64,000 bases of DNA from Hypsibius dujardini (taxonomy: Eukaryota; Tardigrada; Eutardigrada; Parachela; Hypsibiidae), in NCBI GenBank assembly GCA_001579985.1, contig LRSR01005195.1, forward strand, positions 1-64,000, in the 5' to 3' direction. Every line of letters begins with the position of its first letter. Within the stretch, counting starts at the first letter, position 1. A program made the translations under genes and the position numbers. The notes under the pieces are model-generated. The model was not told where the DNA came from. It saw only the letters and a program-made list of their open reading frames with translations, and did no database searches. Shown here piece by piece: positions 11,209 to 24,700 of this stretch.

Positions 11209-14200
11209 CTGCAAGGAGAGACAAAAACAAACTGTTATACGGCTGTCAAATAAGACAACTAAATCGATGCCAATACATCAATCAATCAAAAACAGCATCA
11301 AAGATATTCAAATGGGGCCAAATGCAACAGTACGTTGTCCAAATTCGATTCATTAACGAGCACAGACGGAAAACGTATATCTTGACGAGAATCAGACCCC
11401 GTTTTTCAGATCAACGTTGTCTAATAGTGGAAGCAGAATTTAAATGAAATTAAACATATATATGCCTTCACAGACAATGGAGACCAGTGTCGAACTTTCC
11501 AGGCAACCTACCGAAAAGTTGGTCACGAGAGCAGACTTGTCATAGGCAGTCAGACAGACAAACACAGACAAAGTGGACAGCCATACAGACAGACGCGACC
11601 AAAACCCATATAGGTAGACGAGCTTAGACAGGCAGACACCAGACATACAATACAAACAAAGCGGACAGACACATAGGCAACGGCAACCACACAAACAGAC
11701 ATGGCCAAGACACATTTAGGCAGACAAGTAGAGATAGGCAGACAAACACTAGACAGATGGCCCACAAGCAGTCACAGACCTGCACAGAAAAATTCATATA
11801 TAGTACAGAAGAAAAAGATAAAAACTACAGCCAAAGAATGGGACAAAATGGCCGACTGTACGGAAACTGGTTCACGCTTTCAAACACACTACACAACAGA
11901 ACTCGCTTTGAATGTTGACGATATATTTTTGCGATCGACGGTCGGTCGCGTCGCGTTCACAACCACGCCAAAGAGCGTTGTCGACGACGACGCTCTCCAG
12001 CTCGATCGACAAAAACTACACACACGCGCACACTAACTGACAACGTGCAACGCTTCTCTTCCAATCCACTCCACGCAAGAGACACACAGCTCCACCTGGC
12101 CTGCACGCTTTGAACTGTGGTACTCCTTCACTGGCTCGGTACGACCGAGGCAAGCGAAGCGAACGTGCAGTCTCCGTCGCTCATATCGGGCGTCCTCATC
12201 ATCAAACGACTCTACGACGAACGCGCGCACAGACAGACACTGACACGGTGGAATTGGTGGTAAAGCCCTCTGGTAGTTCGTAGGCCGGCTACGAAAAACG
12301 ACGACCGCTGCTGAGCGCAATAGCGCGCGTCAGATGACAGATGCCAGCGTGCTTGGTGGTGGTGGACACAAGCAAAAAAACTCGATTTCTCAGCATGAAA
12401 GAAGCCTGCCTGACTAACAAGGCATGACAGAGGCAAGGCTCTATCCGCGAGCAGGAAATTAAGAATCCACGTGAGTTAGTGCTGTATGCTGTTGTTTGGT
12501 TGAGCTGCAAGTTGCTGCGGGAACCTGCAGGGTAGGCAGAAAGTTTGTTGGTGTTGGATGGAGGAAGGCACAGCGACGAAGCAGCTGACACTTTCCTTCT
12601 TCCGTGAAAAGCACAACACAACATTCCAAAGATGCCTGTCAAAAGTTCTATATGTGAAGAAAAATTTAGGCAAACAATATGGGGTTAATCATAGTAAATC
12701 GAATGCCCGGTCCAGATAATCACACAATTAATGGGGTGATTTTCCTCAACCGGAAAAAACTTTCAGAAAAGGTTCGAAATAAGCCAGGCAGGCAGAAAGA
12801 CAGACAGCGAAAATAGCGTCAAAGAGGTAGACTTGTAAAAATATGTGGATACAAATCGAATTCCACATACCGATAATAAATATAATAATAATAAATTGCC
12901 GATAAAATCAGTCACTCAATGGCAAAATGATCGAATAATACGAAAATAAATAGTGTGCGGTTGGGAATTGTTTTCTTCAAATCAAACATAATTACACAAT
13001 TCCCGGGTAGTTAGTGACGCCGTTTGTGGGATATGCCGACGTGAAAATATAATGAAAAATAAACGGAAAGCCCTGAAGCGGGGAATCATATGACGCGATA
13101 CACGCACACCGGAGTTTCCGATTCCATCAACCCTGAACAAAGGCTTTGACGACTGATGAACGCGAATGGACTGACTCATCCCTCGCCCACAAAATCAATT
13201 CCAACCAGCGGCGTGTGACTGCAATCCACCACACAGACAAACACACACAGACAGACCTGACCCCAAAAGACAATAACAACTTTACATACACACAAACTCC
13301 TTCCCTGTGACCGGCTGCCTGACTGACTGACCACGTGTGTGTTGACCAATACGCTGACTGCTTTATCAATCTCAAAACAGATCGAGAGAGCGAGAGAGGC
13401 GTCATCTGATATCCGGCCACCTTTCGCCCAGTATATGTGTGTGGAGGCACGCCGAGTGAGAGAGACCATGTTGATGACCAATCTTGAAATGTCCGTCTGT
13501 CTGTCTGTCTGAATATCCTAGCCGGACAAAGTGCTTCCTTCCTTCCAGTTCCTTGCTCTCTCACACACTCACTCGCGTCACTGTAAAATGTAACTGCTGG
13601 TCTCACAGCCGTGGCACGGTGGAAAACACAGCGAGTGCTGCCGGTTGAGGAAGAGGAGAGATCGAATCGAAGAGATACAGCGAGTGATGCAGGCAGGCAA
13701 GGCGCACGGCATGCAATAATCGAGGAACGGGATCAATAGACGGACGCCCGTACAACATTGAGGACCAAGACACAACACACACACATCCTACATCTAACAA
13801 CACGGCGTTCCACGTCGATATGGAGAGAGAAGGATGCCAGTCGCGTCATTTCGTTGTTGAAGTTCACGCGCTCAGACAATATGGCCATACGGCTTCAGAA
13901 AGCAAAACTTGAGAAATTATTTTCACGTACCCAAATAGTATGTTGATATTTTTGATAAATATTTTTACATTAGAATAAATTCAGAAAAAAACAGTTAAAA
14001 ATACAACGCAGAGACCTTCCCGACTTTTATCTCTCAAAGATCGACAATGAATGAGAATCCAATGGATAATTTAAGCCATAATTTCCGATAGTTAAAAATA
14101 AATTTCAAAAATTAGGAATTAACGTGAAACGTTGAGAATGAAAAGCAGCAAGATGGAAGTCCGAACCAAGTGCCTGAAAATGCGGCGTAACCCTGTACCA

Positions 14201-16161
14201 GCCCCTGTATACAGCCGCCGATGCGAGTAGGATGACTCTCCCCGCGCTCTTCCACACATAACGCTGTGATTCGACTCACGGCTTATGCAACCACTCAAAA
14301 CAAACTCAAATACAGGCAGTGTGACAACGCTGACGCAGATGGCAAGCAAAACCTCCCTCCCAAAACATTTGCCGTTCAAAACAAGATAACAAAATCTAAT
14401 TCAATTCGACTGAAAAAAAAATTGATCGATGGTGAAGGGAAATTTCGGAGAGAAATCAGAGGGGAAAATTTAACGACGTCCTCGACAATTTCAACGCCTT
14501 GTAACATACGGGATGTCTTAAGAACGAAATTTCAAACCGCGAACCGAAGAAGGAATATAATGTTATCTTGAATAATCCGAAAACTGTGAGGGAAGAAAAT
14601 CGCAGAAGTCGAAAAGATGAAGGAAAACAAATGAACCTTTTTCGAAAAAGGGCTTTTTCAAAATTCCCTGAAACGCGCGCATCGAAAAAGCATTTACGCA
14701 AGTCATATTTCCCGAAAACCGTTTTCCAATCCGACTCACCCCTACCAATCGTGTGTGTGGTTCCCGGAAAGTGGCTTCAGGGGCAACGACGCGCGCGTCA
14801 CGAGGCTCCAACTTCAACAGAGAGAAAGTCGCGACTAAAAAAATGAGGTCGCCGTCAGCTGCTTCCTTCCGTGTGCAGCGTCCCAATTCCGCCTCCGCCG
14901 GCAAATAGATAGACTCACGGCAGGTCGTAGGCTCCGAAATCTTCTGCAGTGGGAAAAAGTGAAATGAGACCGTGCGTAAACGGGAAAAAATGGTATGAGC
15001 CAAATTAATAGAAACCAAGTGTTTTGGGCAAATGTATTCAAGCAGTTTCCCTGAGGAAACTTAGGTAGGCTTATATGGTTAAGCCAACCGGGAGAGTGCT
15101 CAAATAAAACACGTTGTTTATACAGCGACGATGACGTACTGAATTGGATTATCCTCAATGAATTCTCACAAAGTAAGGATACACAATCCAACAGAAAAAA
15201 GCCACTCGACTCAATCAGGGAACACAGGGTGGACACGAGGTGTCGTGCTTTTAGGTCGCAGTGCGAGATATTTCAGAAAATTTAGATCGAGTGCTCGCTC
15301 ACGAGGTCTCTTCAAAGTTCAACCAACACACAAAGTCGCAATCAGATCGCCTCGGACGAAATTGGGACTGCTCTGTGCTGCTGGCTGCGAGTGAGGTTGC
15401 ACAACACGCACCATCACTGCGCCAAGCCACGCCTGTCTCTTGTGCTGCCAGCCAATCACCACGTACGGTTTCAAGTTCACGTCTCGGTCGCCTGCTCCGA
15501 AGCCGAACCGTGATAAACGCCGTTTAAGAAAGCTCCCCAAAGGGTAACAAAATAATTTTTTTTAGGTATTTGAAAACCTTCAGGAAAATGTACGCATAAG
15601 CTGCGTTAAATCTGAAACAGGGAACCTCTGAAATTTCGGCCAAATACTGTAAAGTTCCACCGATCAGCAAGTTTCGGGAAAAATAGCCAAATGAGGCCTA
15701 TACGAAATAGAGATTACGTTAATGAAACCGTTAGGTGCCATCCCTGTGCACCGCATTTCAGGGAAAATCGGAACAGCTGACCGTGAATTTTCGATAAAAA
15801 ATGTTCGTGGAAAAATTTAATCATTTGTTTTCCAATAATTGTCACTTGATGCCAATCTTAAAATTTCGTCACTAATGCAAAATTGTCCACGTAACGTGGC
15901 TACCAGCCAAGAATGGCCGCTGACAAGGTGTAAAAACGGTGTTAAAGAAAGAGAGGGTTCAGGTTTTTCAATTCAAATCTATACACAGACACACGCTTTT
16001 CATTTTACATAACCGCAGCAGCAATTTTCTGGTTACGCGGCGGAATTTTTTCCTGGCAAGTGTGTGCGTGGGTGCTGCGCACGACGACGCCTGACAATTT
16101 AACTGCAGAGTATCGATTTCGCTACTACAGTAAGACCACAGATACACACGCGATTAAAATG

Positions 16162-16249
16162 TTGCACTAAACGAGTTAAGCCGTTTAACTCGGTCTCGGT
16201 ATAACGCTATTCAGGAAACGAGTTAAATGGCTTAACTCGGTTAGTGCAA
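16162..16249. repeat. Palindromic element of about 88 bp
   Basis: The two arms read TTGCACTAAACGAGTTAAGC and, reverse-complemented, TTGCACTAACCGAGTTAAGC, and continue for about 31 bases each around a 26-base centre. It is a small palindromic MITE or cruciform-forming repeat. No clear target duplication was found. Confidence 0.65.
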
Positions 16250-17110
16250 AGTTTCTCTCACATCTGTACCACAATAATCGCTAAGATAAGAAAAAGTAGG
16301 CAAAGATAAGAAAATATAAACTACTTAATAAAGATCACGTGACGACGGCAGAAACAAAAAAGCCAATTCTTTCGTGAGAATATAAAGTGAATATTAATAA
16401 ACGCTTAAGTCAGCCAGTCGGTCAATCAATCAAGGGTTCTAAACAATGCCTCGAACAGTTTTCAAAGACTACCGATTATTTAAACCATTAATTAAAATAC
16501 AACAACCCAAGTACAAAAACCGTCTTATATTTCAGCAGATCAATCAAAAGGCCCAAACCAGGAGGACAACAACAACATAAGAAAAGACTAAATTCCCTTC
16601 TTCAGGTGTACAACCAATCAAGCAAAGGCCGGCCTGCACGGAACAACTGACCTCACCCAATCAACCAATTGACCGAGGAAAACCTGCTGTACTTTTCACA
16701 CTTACAGGTGGGTTGAAGCTTGAGAACTCCGCAATATATCGTCGTACAAAATTTTGACGTAAAACCTCTCGGAGTAGAAAATTAAAGGTGTAGAACCTTC
16801 CGAAGCGGGGGATACATGTGTGAACAATTTGGAAATTCGGAAAACTGAGGGTTCGTCAGCGAGTAGGGAAAGATCGAGAAATACGGAAAACTGCTGTGTC
16901 GAGTTCGTCATCTTGGTTCGCAGGATTGGTCAAGTCATGCTAAAGGGGCGGAGTTAGCGGAATATGCGTTTATCATAGAAATACAACGAACAGAATGCTT
17001 AGATCACCGAGTCAAGTCACTCAACACGTATACTGCACAATGCTTCATGCACTGGCCGGCTTAAGTGGCTTGTCTCGGTGGGCTACGCATTTCGGCCACG
17101 TCTGTAATAA

Positions 17111-17170
17111 GATCAGCCCCGATGGCCTAGACTGAAAGCGCAGGCTTCGGATTGAATTTGAAACTAGTCT
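17111..17170 (+). repeat. tRNA-like (SINE-head-like) fragment
   Basis: CGATGGCCTAGACTGAAAGC resembles a pol III A box (TGGCCTAGACTG), and GGATTGAATTT 14 bases further on is a weak B-box match. There is no acceptor-stem pairing, so it is not a functional tRNA gene; it may be the degenerate head of a tRNA-derived SINE. Confidence 0.25.
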
Positions 17171-17205
17171 GACTGACCAGTGAGGCATCATCCAAATATT
17201 AGGTA

Positions 17206-17359
17206 CTGTACTGCCACGATCAAACCGGTCAGTTTAGCCGCGCCTCCGTCCCACGCGCCTATGTGTTGAGTGAGCACACACGCTCACACACTCACACTCA
17301 CACAAGTCGAATGCGCTGCCCGGGTGCAAAAAGTGACCGGTTTAATCGCGGCAGTACAG
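17206..17359. mobile_element. Tc1/mariner-type MITE with TA duplication
   Basis: The 154-bp element has inverted ends starting CTGTACTGCC(A/G)CGAT and running to ACCGGTCA. TA flanks it at 17204-17205 and 17360-17361. It is GC-rich inside, including a stretch of CACACTCACA repeats. Its end sequence and internal composition resemble the element at 2859-3009, so both are probably subfamilies of one group. Confidence 0.75.
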
Positions 17360-17384
17360 TAATCAAATAACTGAAATTTTACCA

Positions 17385-17615
17385 CTAGTTCACCCCTGTC
17401 AAATGTAATCAAATGTAATCAGTAAAGCGACCACCCTCGTTTGGTAATCATAACGTAATCAATGAACCGACCACCTTCCATATCTATTTTTTTTTCAAAT
17501 GGACGATCACATTTTTTTAATTAATGTTGGTCACCAACTCTCTGCCCTAGGTAATCAATAGTAATCACCTCACCAAAGGACCCTCCTGTTTGTCATCAAA
17601 AGTAATTACAAATCC
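17385..17615. repeat. Cluster of GTAATCA motifs
   Basis: GTAATCA or a close variant recurs about eight times within 230 bases, together with repeated GACCACC(C/T)T phrases. This looks like a degenerate tandem or nested short repeat next to the MITE at 17206-17359. Confidence 0.4.
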
Positions 17616-18774
17616 AGACTACCCACCGAGCCTCCCTTGATTACGTAATATGTGGATGATGCTTTATCACTATCTCGTCGAACACCTTTGAACCGGAAGC
17701 TCTCAGTGCAGCAGCCCACAACCGTATGAACCGCCTCCAGGAATCTGCCCTCGGCGTCATCATTTCCGGCGAAAAGGGATGATCTCATTGGGGCGCCTGG
17801 TGTCACCTTCAGTGGCATCAATTTATGATGACGTTGTAGTACAGTACAGCTCAGCATAGATACGCGGTACGGAGTACTCGTAGTACCGCTCTCTTGCACA
17901 AAAAGACCGTCCTACGCATTGACCCCGACGCAGAAGCTTCCGAATTGCCCATCTATTCCACGTTCTTATCTTTATCATCAATTCATACGGTACATCACAA
18001 CGGGCAATTTGAAAAGACGTTTGACATCAGAATTGGTCGGTTTTTATATCGGCCATCTCATTCGCCAAGTACGATGTTTAGTGGTATGAGTCATCCATAT
18101 ACGCAACAGCATAGGTGTCCAATGATCTATTGGTTGATTGATCTGATCGATGACTTTGCAGTTCCCCGATTGCCACAAGGATCTTCTTCAACAGCTCTAT
18201 CATTTGGGTTAGTTATGCGGGATTCACTCCATCACAAGCATATGTACTCATATGATGATCGTGAAGGTTAAATTTTCAGGGCGGTGACACAGAACAGCCT
18301 CCCATATTCATAGCCCTTACGTCAATTCCAGTCCAGCCTGAAGAAATTACAGAACTAAAAATAGCGACTGCGACCTTGCATGCATGTGCGAGGTATCCGA
18401 CATGGTTTGTGTACAGAACGCGTAATAGTCACTCTATATATATACATATATGCTGCTGATCTGCTTATTAGTCGGAAGAGTAGAAGGTTCTTGCCAACTT
18501 CAATCCTGTGTTTGATCCGCAGTACTTGTGATGTGAAAGTCGCGTACTTTCCGCGTCCGCGTCAAAGATTTACGAACTAGAGACTAACGAACTTTAGGTT
18601 CGGAGTAAATTCGAAACTGTATGCTTCATGTTTCTTGGTGGTATACAGGGTACTAGCGGACATGAATATGTATATAATAACACTGTTGCGTACAGTAATC
18701 TTGCGCGGAGATTCCCCAGGAATGGGACCGGTTAACCTTCAGGGATTTGCCGTGCAGACATGCGGCTGTGTTAT

Positions 18775-20509
18775 TTAGCGAATGCAGACTTTGACGAAAA
18801 TTTCAATCGATGATCCGCCTCCGTCTTGGATGCGAACAACAAAGGGATAGTCACCCTGCGGCAGAGGGACTCTCGTGATGATATCCGCACGTTGCAAGCC
18901 ACTCGGTGCTACGGCGAACCGTCTGAAAGTATAACGCAGGTCTAACAACATATGCCTGTCTGTTTGTCTGTTCGTCTGTTTGTTTGTCTGACTACTTGTC
19001 TGTTTAACTGCCTGTTTATTACATACGAGTCGAGTGAAGTGAAGTGGTAGTTGCCCATGCCGCCAATTGCCGTAATCGAGCCAACCCAGCTCCCAGGTAG
19101 GACGACGCCTGTCCCATCCACCCTCGTCGTTTGACACTGGGTTTCCGGGTTGAGCGGCAGGGCTGGGGGCAGGACAGGAAATCGGAAGAAAAGCTGCCGC
19201 ACCGGAAAGTAGTAAGGATAACGTTGACCGAAGAAAAATCCATTGCGAGAGGGGATGTGAGTGAAGCGTGGAACAATTACGGGCCATGATCGCACACCGG
19301 CATCTTTGATAACCAGCTGCAGTGAAGGCTCCGATCCTTCTTGAGGCTGCTCTACCATCGTGCGACTAGCCAGGGATTTTTGTGGTTGAATTTTTTTGCC
19401 ATTAGTCTTAACTGAATCATTGGCAGGCGGTGATGAGGTGAATGTAACCGGTGTTGTAGTCTGAATACTTTCATCAATTGTCGTGGGTGTGACGGAACGA
19501 TTAGAAACGGTCTGGATCTTTTTGTTAGCGGTAACTGAAATATTGATTTGCGAAGACGTGCCCTTGGCTAAAGTTGTGGACGGCTGCATAGGTTCTAAGA
19601 CGCGGGCTTCTGAAAGGTTCACTGGTTCTGCAGGTCCTGCGCTGAAAGGAGGAGAGAAGTCAATAAACTTTTGATATCAAATTATTCAAATAACAGCCTT
19701 AATTTTTACAACATTCAGAAAAACGGTTGAACATTTTGGCAGACATGCCGACGAAACAGAGGCACACAAACAGATGACTAGCACGTGGAGAAAATAGCAG
19801 GCAGACAGACAGGCAGACAGACACAGTCAAACAGACAAAGAGGCAGGCAGATAGACAGACAAGCAGACAGATAGTCAGGCATACAGGGAGACAGACAGAC
19901 ATACAGACAGGCGGGCAGGCAGCCTGGCAGGCAGATAGACAGGTAGATATGCAGGCAGACAGACAGGCAGAGAGTGACCGACAGGCAGACAGCGGTACAC
20001 TACCCAGGGCACAATCATACCCGCAGTCCTTGTATGAAATTGTCACGAGCGTGGTGGAGCTTCGCTGTTCTTGATCTGTAGCCTGAATGGTCAACACCGA
20101 CTTTTCGTTCGACCCGAATTGGCTAAAAGTAGAAAAATAGATTTCCCCACAACGTGCTGTTGCGAATAAGGTCTGCGTGAGCGTGACTAACCGAATAGAC
20201 TTGACCAAGCCCGTAGCGGTGTCAATGACGTAGTCCTTGGCTGCTGTGGAGCCGCTAACTAAGCTGTACGTCACCCGGTCTCCATCTGGATCCGTGGCTC
20301 CGATGCGGCCCGAAAAATTGGGTATACACACAGTGAACTCCTGATTGCTAACCGCAAACTGAGGATTTGCTTTGCCTGCTTGCTGCATCAACCAAAAATC
20401 CTTCTTGAATAAATGTAAATGGGCAGGAGAATGGTCCGTACTGACTTACCACCACTGTCAATGCCAGCAGCGACAGAATGCAACTCCACAGGAGGACAAA
20501 ATACGCCAT
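18775..20509 (-). CDS. Small secreted cadherin-repeat-like protein
   Basis: Five exons (20509-20450, 20382-20192, 20122-20004, 19636-19027, 18922-18775) give a closed frame of 375 aa. The first exon is a signal peptide (MAYFVLLWSCILSLLALTVV). Residues about 25-115 look like a cadherin repeat: ANPQF start, ATDPDGDRVTYSL, DYVIDTATGLVKS, LTIQATDQEQRSS. A Ser/Thr-rich linker of roughly 100 residues follows. The C-terminal part (FAVAPSG, then GDYPFVVRIQDGGG and IFVKV) resembles a second cadherin-like repeat. No membrane segment or cytoplasmic tail is seen, so the product is predicted to be secreted. Cadherin repeats normally mediate calcium-dependent adhesion in large membrane proteins; this short soluble form has no assigned role. 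One intron is only 69 bp. Confidence 0.8.
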
Positions 20510-21741
20510 TATTAGGAGTTTCTTGCAGGAACGTCCTCTGAAGGTGACAATCTGTTACAGGAATGAATGAATATGGTTGGGCAGTCTCGGAAAATTATCG
20601 GCTGTCGACTGTGGCCACAAAGATTATAAAATATGCTTAACCGCCATACCCTGATGGTGATCGGTGCGTCTGAGCCTTACATGCAAGGCCACCCAAAGGT
20701 TGCAAGCATTATTGCACGTTTGAGTACTTCTAGTACTTGGCTGCCTCAAACGAGGAAACGTGCTAGGGACGGGTTTAGAGACATTTCTCATTCTCGACCC
20801 GTGAATTTTAGATTATTTATATTCCACGAATAATTAGTATACTTAATATAATTAATTATAATAATAATATAGTATTTTTATTATACCAGAACCAGAATTA
20901 AAACGCAAAAAACCAGAATTATTCATAAGTGTCGAAAATTAGAGTAACATTTTTTAGTTTGGTTTTAAAAGAAATTAATTGGCTAATCTTAGTTCACTCT
21001 GTAAAATATTTAAATACCATGATTTCTTATCTCCTTGAGCATGCCAGCCTGAATAAAAAACGTCGCGAAAAATTCGATTTATCAAATCATTGAAAAGAAG
21101 GAATATTTAATTTAGTTTAATTTTATTTTGAAATAGTTTTCTTTGTTTTTGCAGACATGCCTCGAAGGTGTGTCGACACTCAGAATGACACCGTGGCTGC
21201 TGGATCCGAGGACTGCAGTATCAGTGGTAGACATGACCACAAGAACTACAACCCACTGTTCAGCGTTTTCTTTCAAACAAACAGCGCATTCCATGATTGC
21301 ATACTGTAATATGCTGTAACGTTGGGCCGACATTTAACAATCTTAAAATGCCGACTATGAATGCTAAAAGTGATATAAACTATAAGCTGGCGTACTTATG
21401 GCTCAAACGTATTGTAAGTATACATATGAAGGCACTTTTCTTGGCTTACTCGGCTCACCCTTCCTCGGTAAAACTCCAAGGAAAGAAAAACTAAGTCCAC
21501 TTTTGTTCGCCCTCCAGGCCGCAGATTTATGTGCAGACAAACAGCAGGAACTACGGAACAATCTCGTATCATAGAAAACAGTACAATAAAACTAGGTAAA
21601 AGGTGCAGTTAAAAAAGGAAGCTAAAAAATCAAACAGTTCAAAAAAATGTATTTGGTCGTGGAAGCAAGGCGACCCAAATTTTGGCAAAAAGAAAACTAG
21701 TCGATCAAAAGGGAAGTGACAGGCACAAAGACAAATTTGGC
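20510..21741. other. Intergenic, between cadherin-like start and ZO-1-like gene end
   Basis: This stretch contains the presumed promoter of the cadherin-like gene on the minus strand and the 3' UTR of the ZO-1-like gene. A minus-strand AATAAA occurs at about 21127-21122, some 615 bases past the stop codon, and is a possible polyadenylation signal. I see nothing else. Confidence 0.4.
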
Positions 21742-24700
21742 TTAGAACCGATCAACAAAAACGGAGACACTTCCGCCGTTCTTCTGCAGCTGCTTCGGGC
21801 TGGGCTTCGACGGGTGATTCTGATCAGTGGGGTATCCTGCAAAAGAAGCAACATCTTATGTCAAAGTAATACGGGATGCGCTTATTTGAAGAAGGGATAC
21901 TCACCACTGGACCGCACAAGCGAGTTCCGAGGGCTTTTCGAGCCAAATGATCCAGTCATGGGGCTACTATCGGATGAGTGCGGCAGTTTGAGCTCGAGGG
22001 GTTTGAGAAAGACGAGGCCGGTTGGTCCGCAGAGCACACATGGAGACAGTAGACGCTCTCCTAGATTCAGAAAAGAGTCCGTCAGTCAATTTACATGTTG
22101 TGTCTGCCTTCGCGGCTAGCTTTCTGTCTGTCTGTCTGTCTGCCTGTTTGTCTATCTGTTTGTCTATTTGTTCGTCTGTCTGTTCGTCTATCTGTCGTCT
22201 GCCTGTCGGTTTGATTCTGTTTAGTTGGCCAGGAGCTGTCTACATTTTATTCTGTACTGACCTTTCTCCTTGTCCAATGTGGACAAGATGTTATCCTCCC
22301 GGCAGACTTTAAAGTACACTTCTTGACGAATTCCATGCGGCAGCGCGCCCGGAGGTATGACCAGGCTCACACCGGTCTCTTCCGAAGACAGCTCTCCACC
22401 TAATTAAAATCAAATAAAATCATTTAACCTGAACTGAGTCTTGTGTTACCGTACTCGAATACCGTTATGATCGAAGAAGCCCCGCACTTCCGCGATTACT
22501 TCCGGTGGACTGAGCTTGTTGGGATTGGGCGAGTTGAGAAAGTCGTCCGGCGGAGGCGGGAAGTTCATTTGACTCGGTGAGAGTATACGATCGTCATCGG
22601 CAAACGGAAAATTCTCGTGTTGTGACGGTCGATGACCTGCGCCGTTGGTATTGTGGTAGCCGTTCGTGTTGATCGGCTCAAGGTAGGGTCGTGCTGAACT
22701 TGACTCTGAAAAAGGAGGTTCAAACATGAAAGTTGTTCGTTGCGAACATCGAAAACAAACAAGTAACAGATTGGTCAACATCGAACCAGGCTAACAGCCT
22801 GGCAGACATGGACGTCCAATCAGACATCCATTTACGCATAGCCGTCGGGCAAGCAATGAGTTCGTTAAAAAACGAATCAGGGAGACAGGCAGCAAGCCAG
22901 GTAAACAGATAGACTGGCAGACAGACAGACAGACAACCATGCAAACAACCAGGCTGACATCCAGGCAGCTCACTTTGTGGTAGACGAGGTGGCGATTTCC
23001 CGTATGGATTTTCATTATACGCCGACTTCGGTACTGACACCTTGGTTGGACTGGGTTCGCTATACGTAGCTTGATGCCCGATCGACCCATTCTCCATACC
23101 ACCGCCATTCTGCTGGAACATCCTCAATCGGCCGTTGGTCAGGTACTTCGGTTTCGGAGGCAGGGGTGGCGCCTGTGGCTCTTCCTTAATGGATGGATGT
23201 CGCGTCACGTAAATATCTGAAGCGCCGTTGTTGCTGTAGCTGTTGTTGCTGCTGCTGCTATGGCTGCTCTGATACGACGACATCTTGCTCGGGCTGGTAA
23301 TGGACGGCAGCGGCGGCGGCGGTTCGGTCGGCTGCGGGGCCCGTTGCCGGTGGTGGTTGTTGTGCCGGTGGTTCCGGTCGAGGGTCGTCGTGGTGAAAGG
23401 GACCGGGTTTGACGACTGGGGCGGCGCACTGGACTGACGAGTCGTCGTCGCGGTCATGAAACGGTACGGGTCGTAGGCTTTGGGGTCTTCATAAGCACCG
23501 GAGGTTGAAGGCGTTCCATCTAAAATTCAAAGATAATGTATGAAAGAATATTTTCCTGGTCAAAAGTCATGAAGTCAGTAACAAAATTCACAAGCCCGTA
23601 AAGGTTTGAGAATCTGGTGGCGCTACTGAATGGGACATACTGGAAATGCTGGGAAGGTCGGCGAAGCTGACACTTGTCATGGGTTTGCCGTTGAAGCGAT
23701 CCTCCGCACTGGACGGCACGGTGATGGGTGGTGGGCGGGGTCGTCGGGAGAAAGCCGTGCCGGCGGGCACACCCGGTTTTGCAGAACGAAGTGTCGCGAA
23801 AATGTTGAGATGGGTGTTGTCTTCGGGGCGCCCGTCCTGTGGAAGAAAGCTTGGATATACTTTCACAGGGATACGAAGTCCAGCCAGACAAGACGATGAT
23901 AAGACAAATCAATAATGCAAATGGAAACCGATGACGAAACAAATAAGCAGACAGGCAGGCAGCAGAATAACAGACAGAAAGAGAAACGGACAGACAGACA
24001 GAGAGAGAAAAAGAGAGACAGACATACATATAAACAGACAGACAGACGGACAGATAAACAGACAGACGGACAGAGAGACAAACAGGAAGACAGGGAGACA
24101 GACAGACAGACAAATAAATAGACATACAGACAGATAGGTAGATAGGCAGACAAAAAGATAAATAGGCCGACAGAGAGATTAATGACAGAGTGCCATACCG
24201 TTTTGAACGGGAACGCCTGGTAAGTCTGACTGGTCAAAGGTCTGTTTTCCTTAAAGTCCGCCGCTGATGACAACGACGACGCCAAATTCGGTATGGAATG
24301 CTTCACCCCGTAGATGGACTCAGTCTGCGGTCGGGCGTGGTCACGCGCGGCATGGCTGCCGTTGACTCCACTCATTCCCATGGCGGGCGGGGAGCGCGTG
24401 TGCGCCGCACTGACACCGTTGATGTGACTGTCGTCTCTTGACACCCGACGCGGCGGTGGGATGGGTGCAGTGTCGTAGAGGTTCTCTCCGTCACTTTCGG
24501 AGGCGCAGCTATACAGTGAGTTGGACGCCATCGGGAAGAGGAAATCGTCGGCCAAGGCATTGTCCGGCTGAAACAAAAAATGTTTAAAACCTTTCCCAGG
24601 ACATATTTAAACTGCTCTGTAATCAAGTTGCTAATTTATATTTTAAATACAATGCGCTTCTCTTAGATAAATCCAAATAGATTAAAATCACACATGGTTT

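Larger units (their letters stand above)
11209..18774. other. Long region without a recognised gene
   Basis: 7.5 kb separate the A20/AN1 gene from the cadherin-like gene. I see degenerate CAGACA repeats at 11530-11770, CpG-rich mixed sequence at 11930-15540 that could hold untranslated exons and promoters, and inverted-repeat elements listed separately (16162-16249, 17206-17359). The open frames here are short, overlap on both strands and match no family that I know. Confidence 0.4.

Noticed and set aside
17606-17899. Minus-strand ORF of 97 codons
   Set aside because: No family resemblance, no signal peptide and no flanking exon; adjacent to repeats.
23520-24576. Long frames of repeated SVCLSVCLS or TDRQTDRQ
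   Set aside because: These are translations of (TGTC)n/(GACA)n arrays, present in many introns, and not genes.
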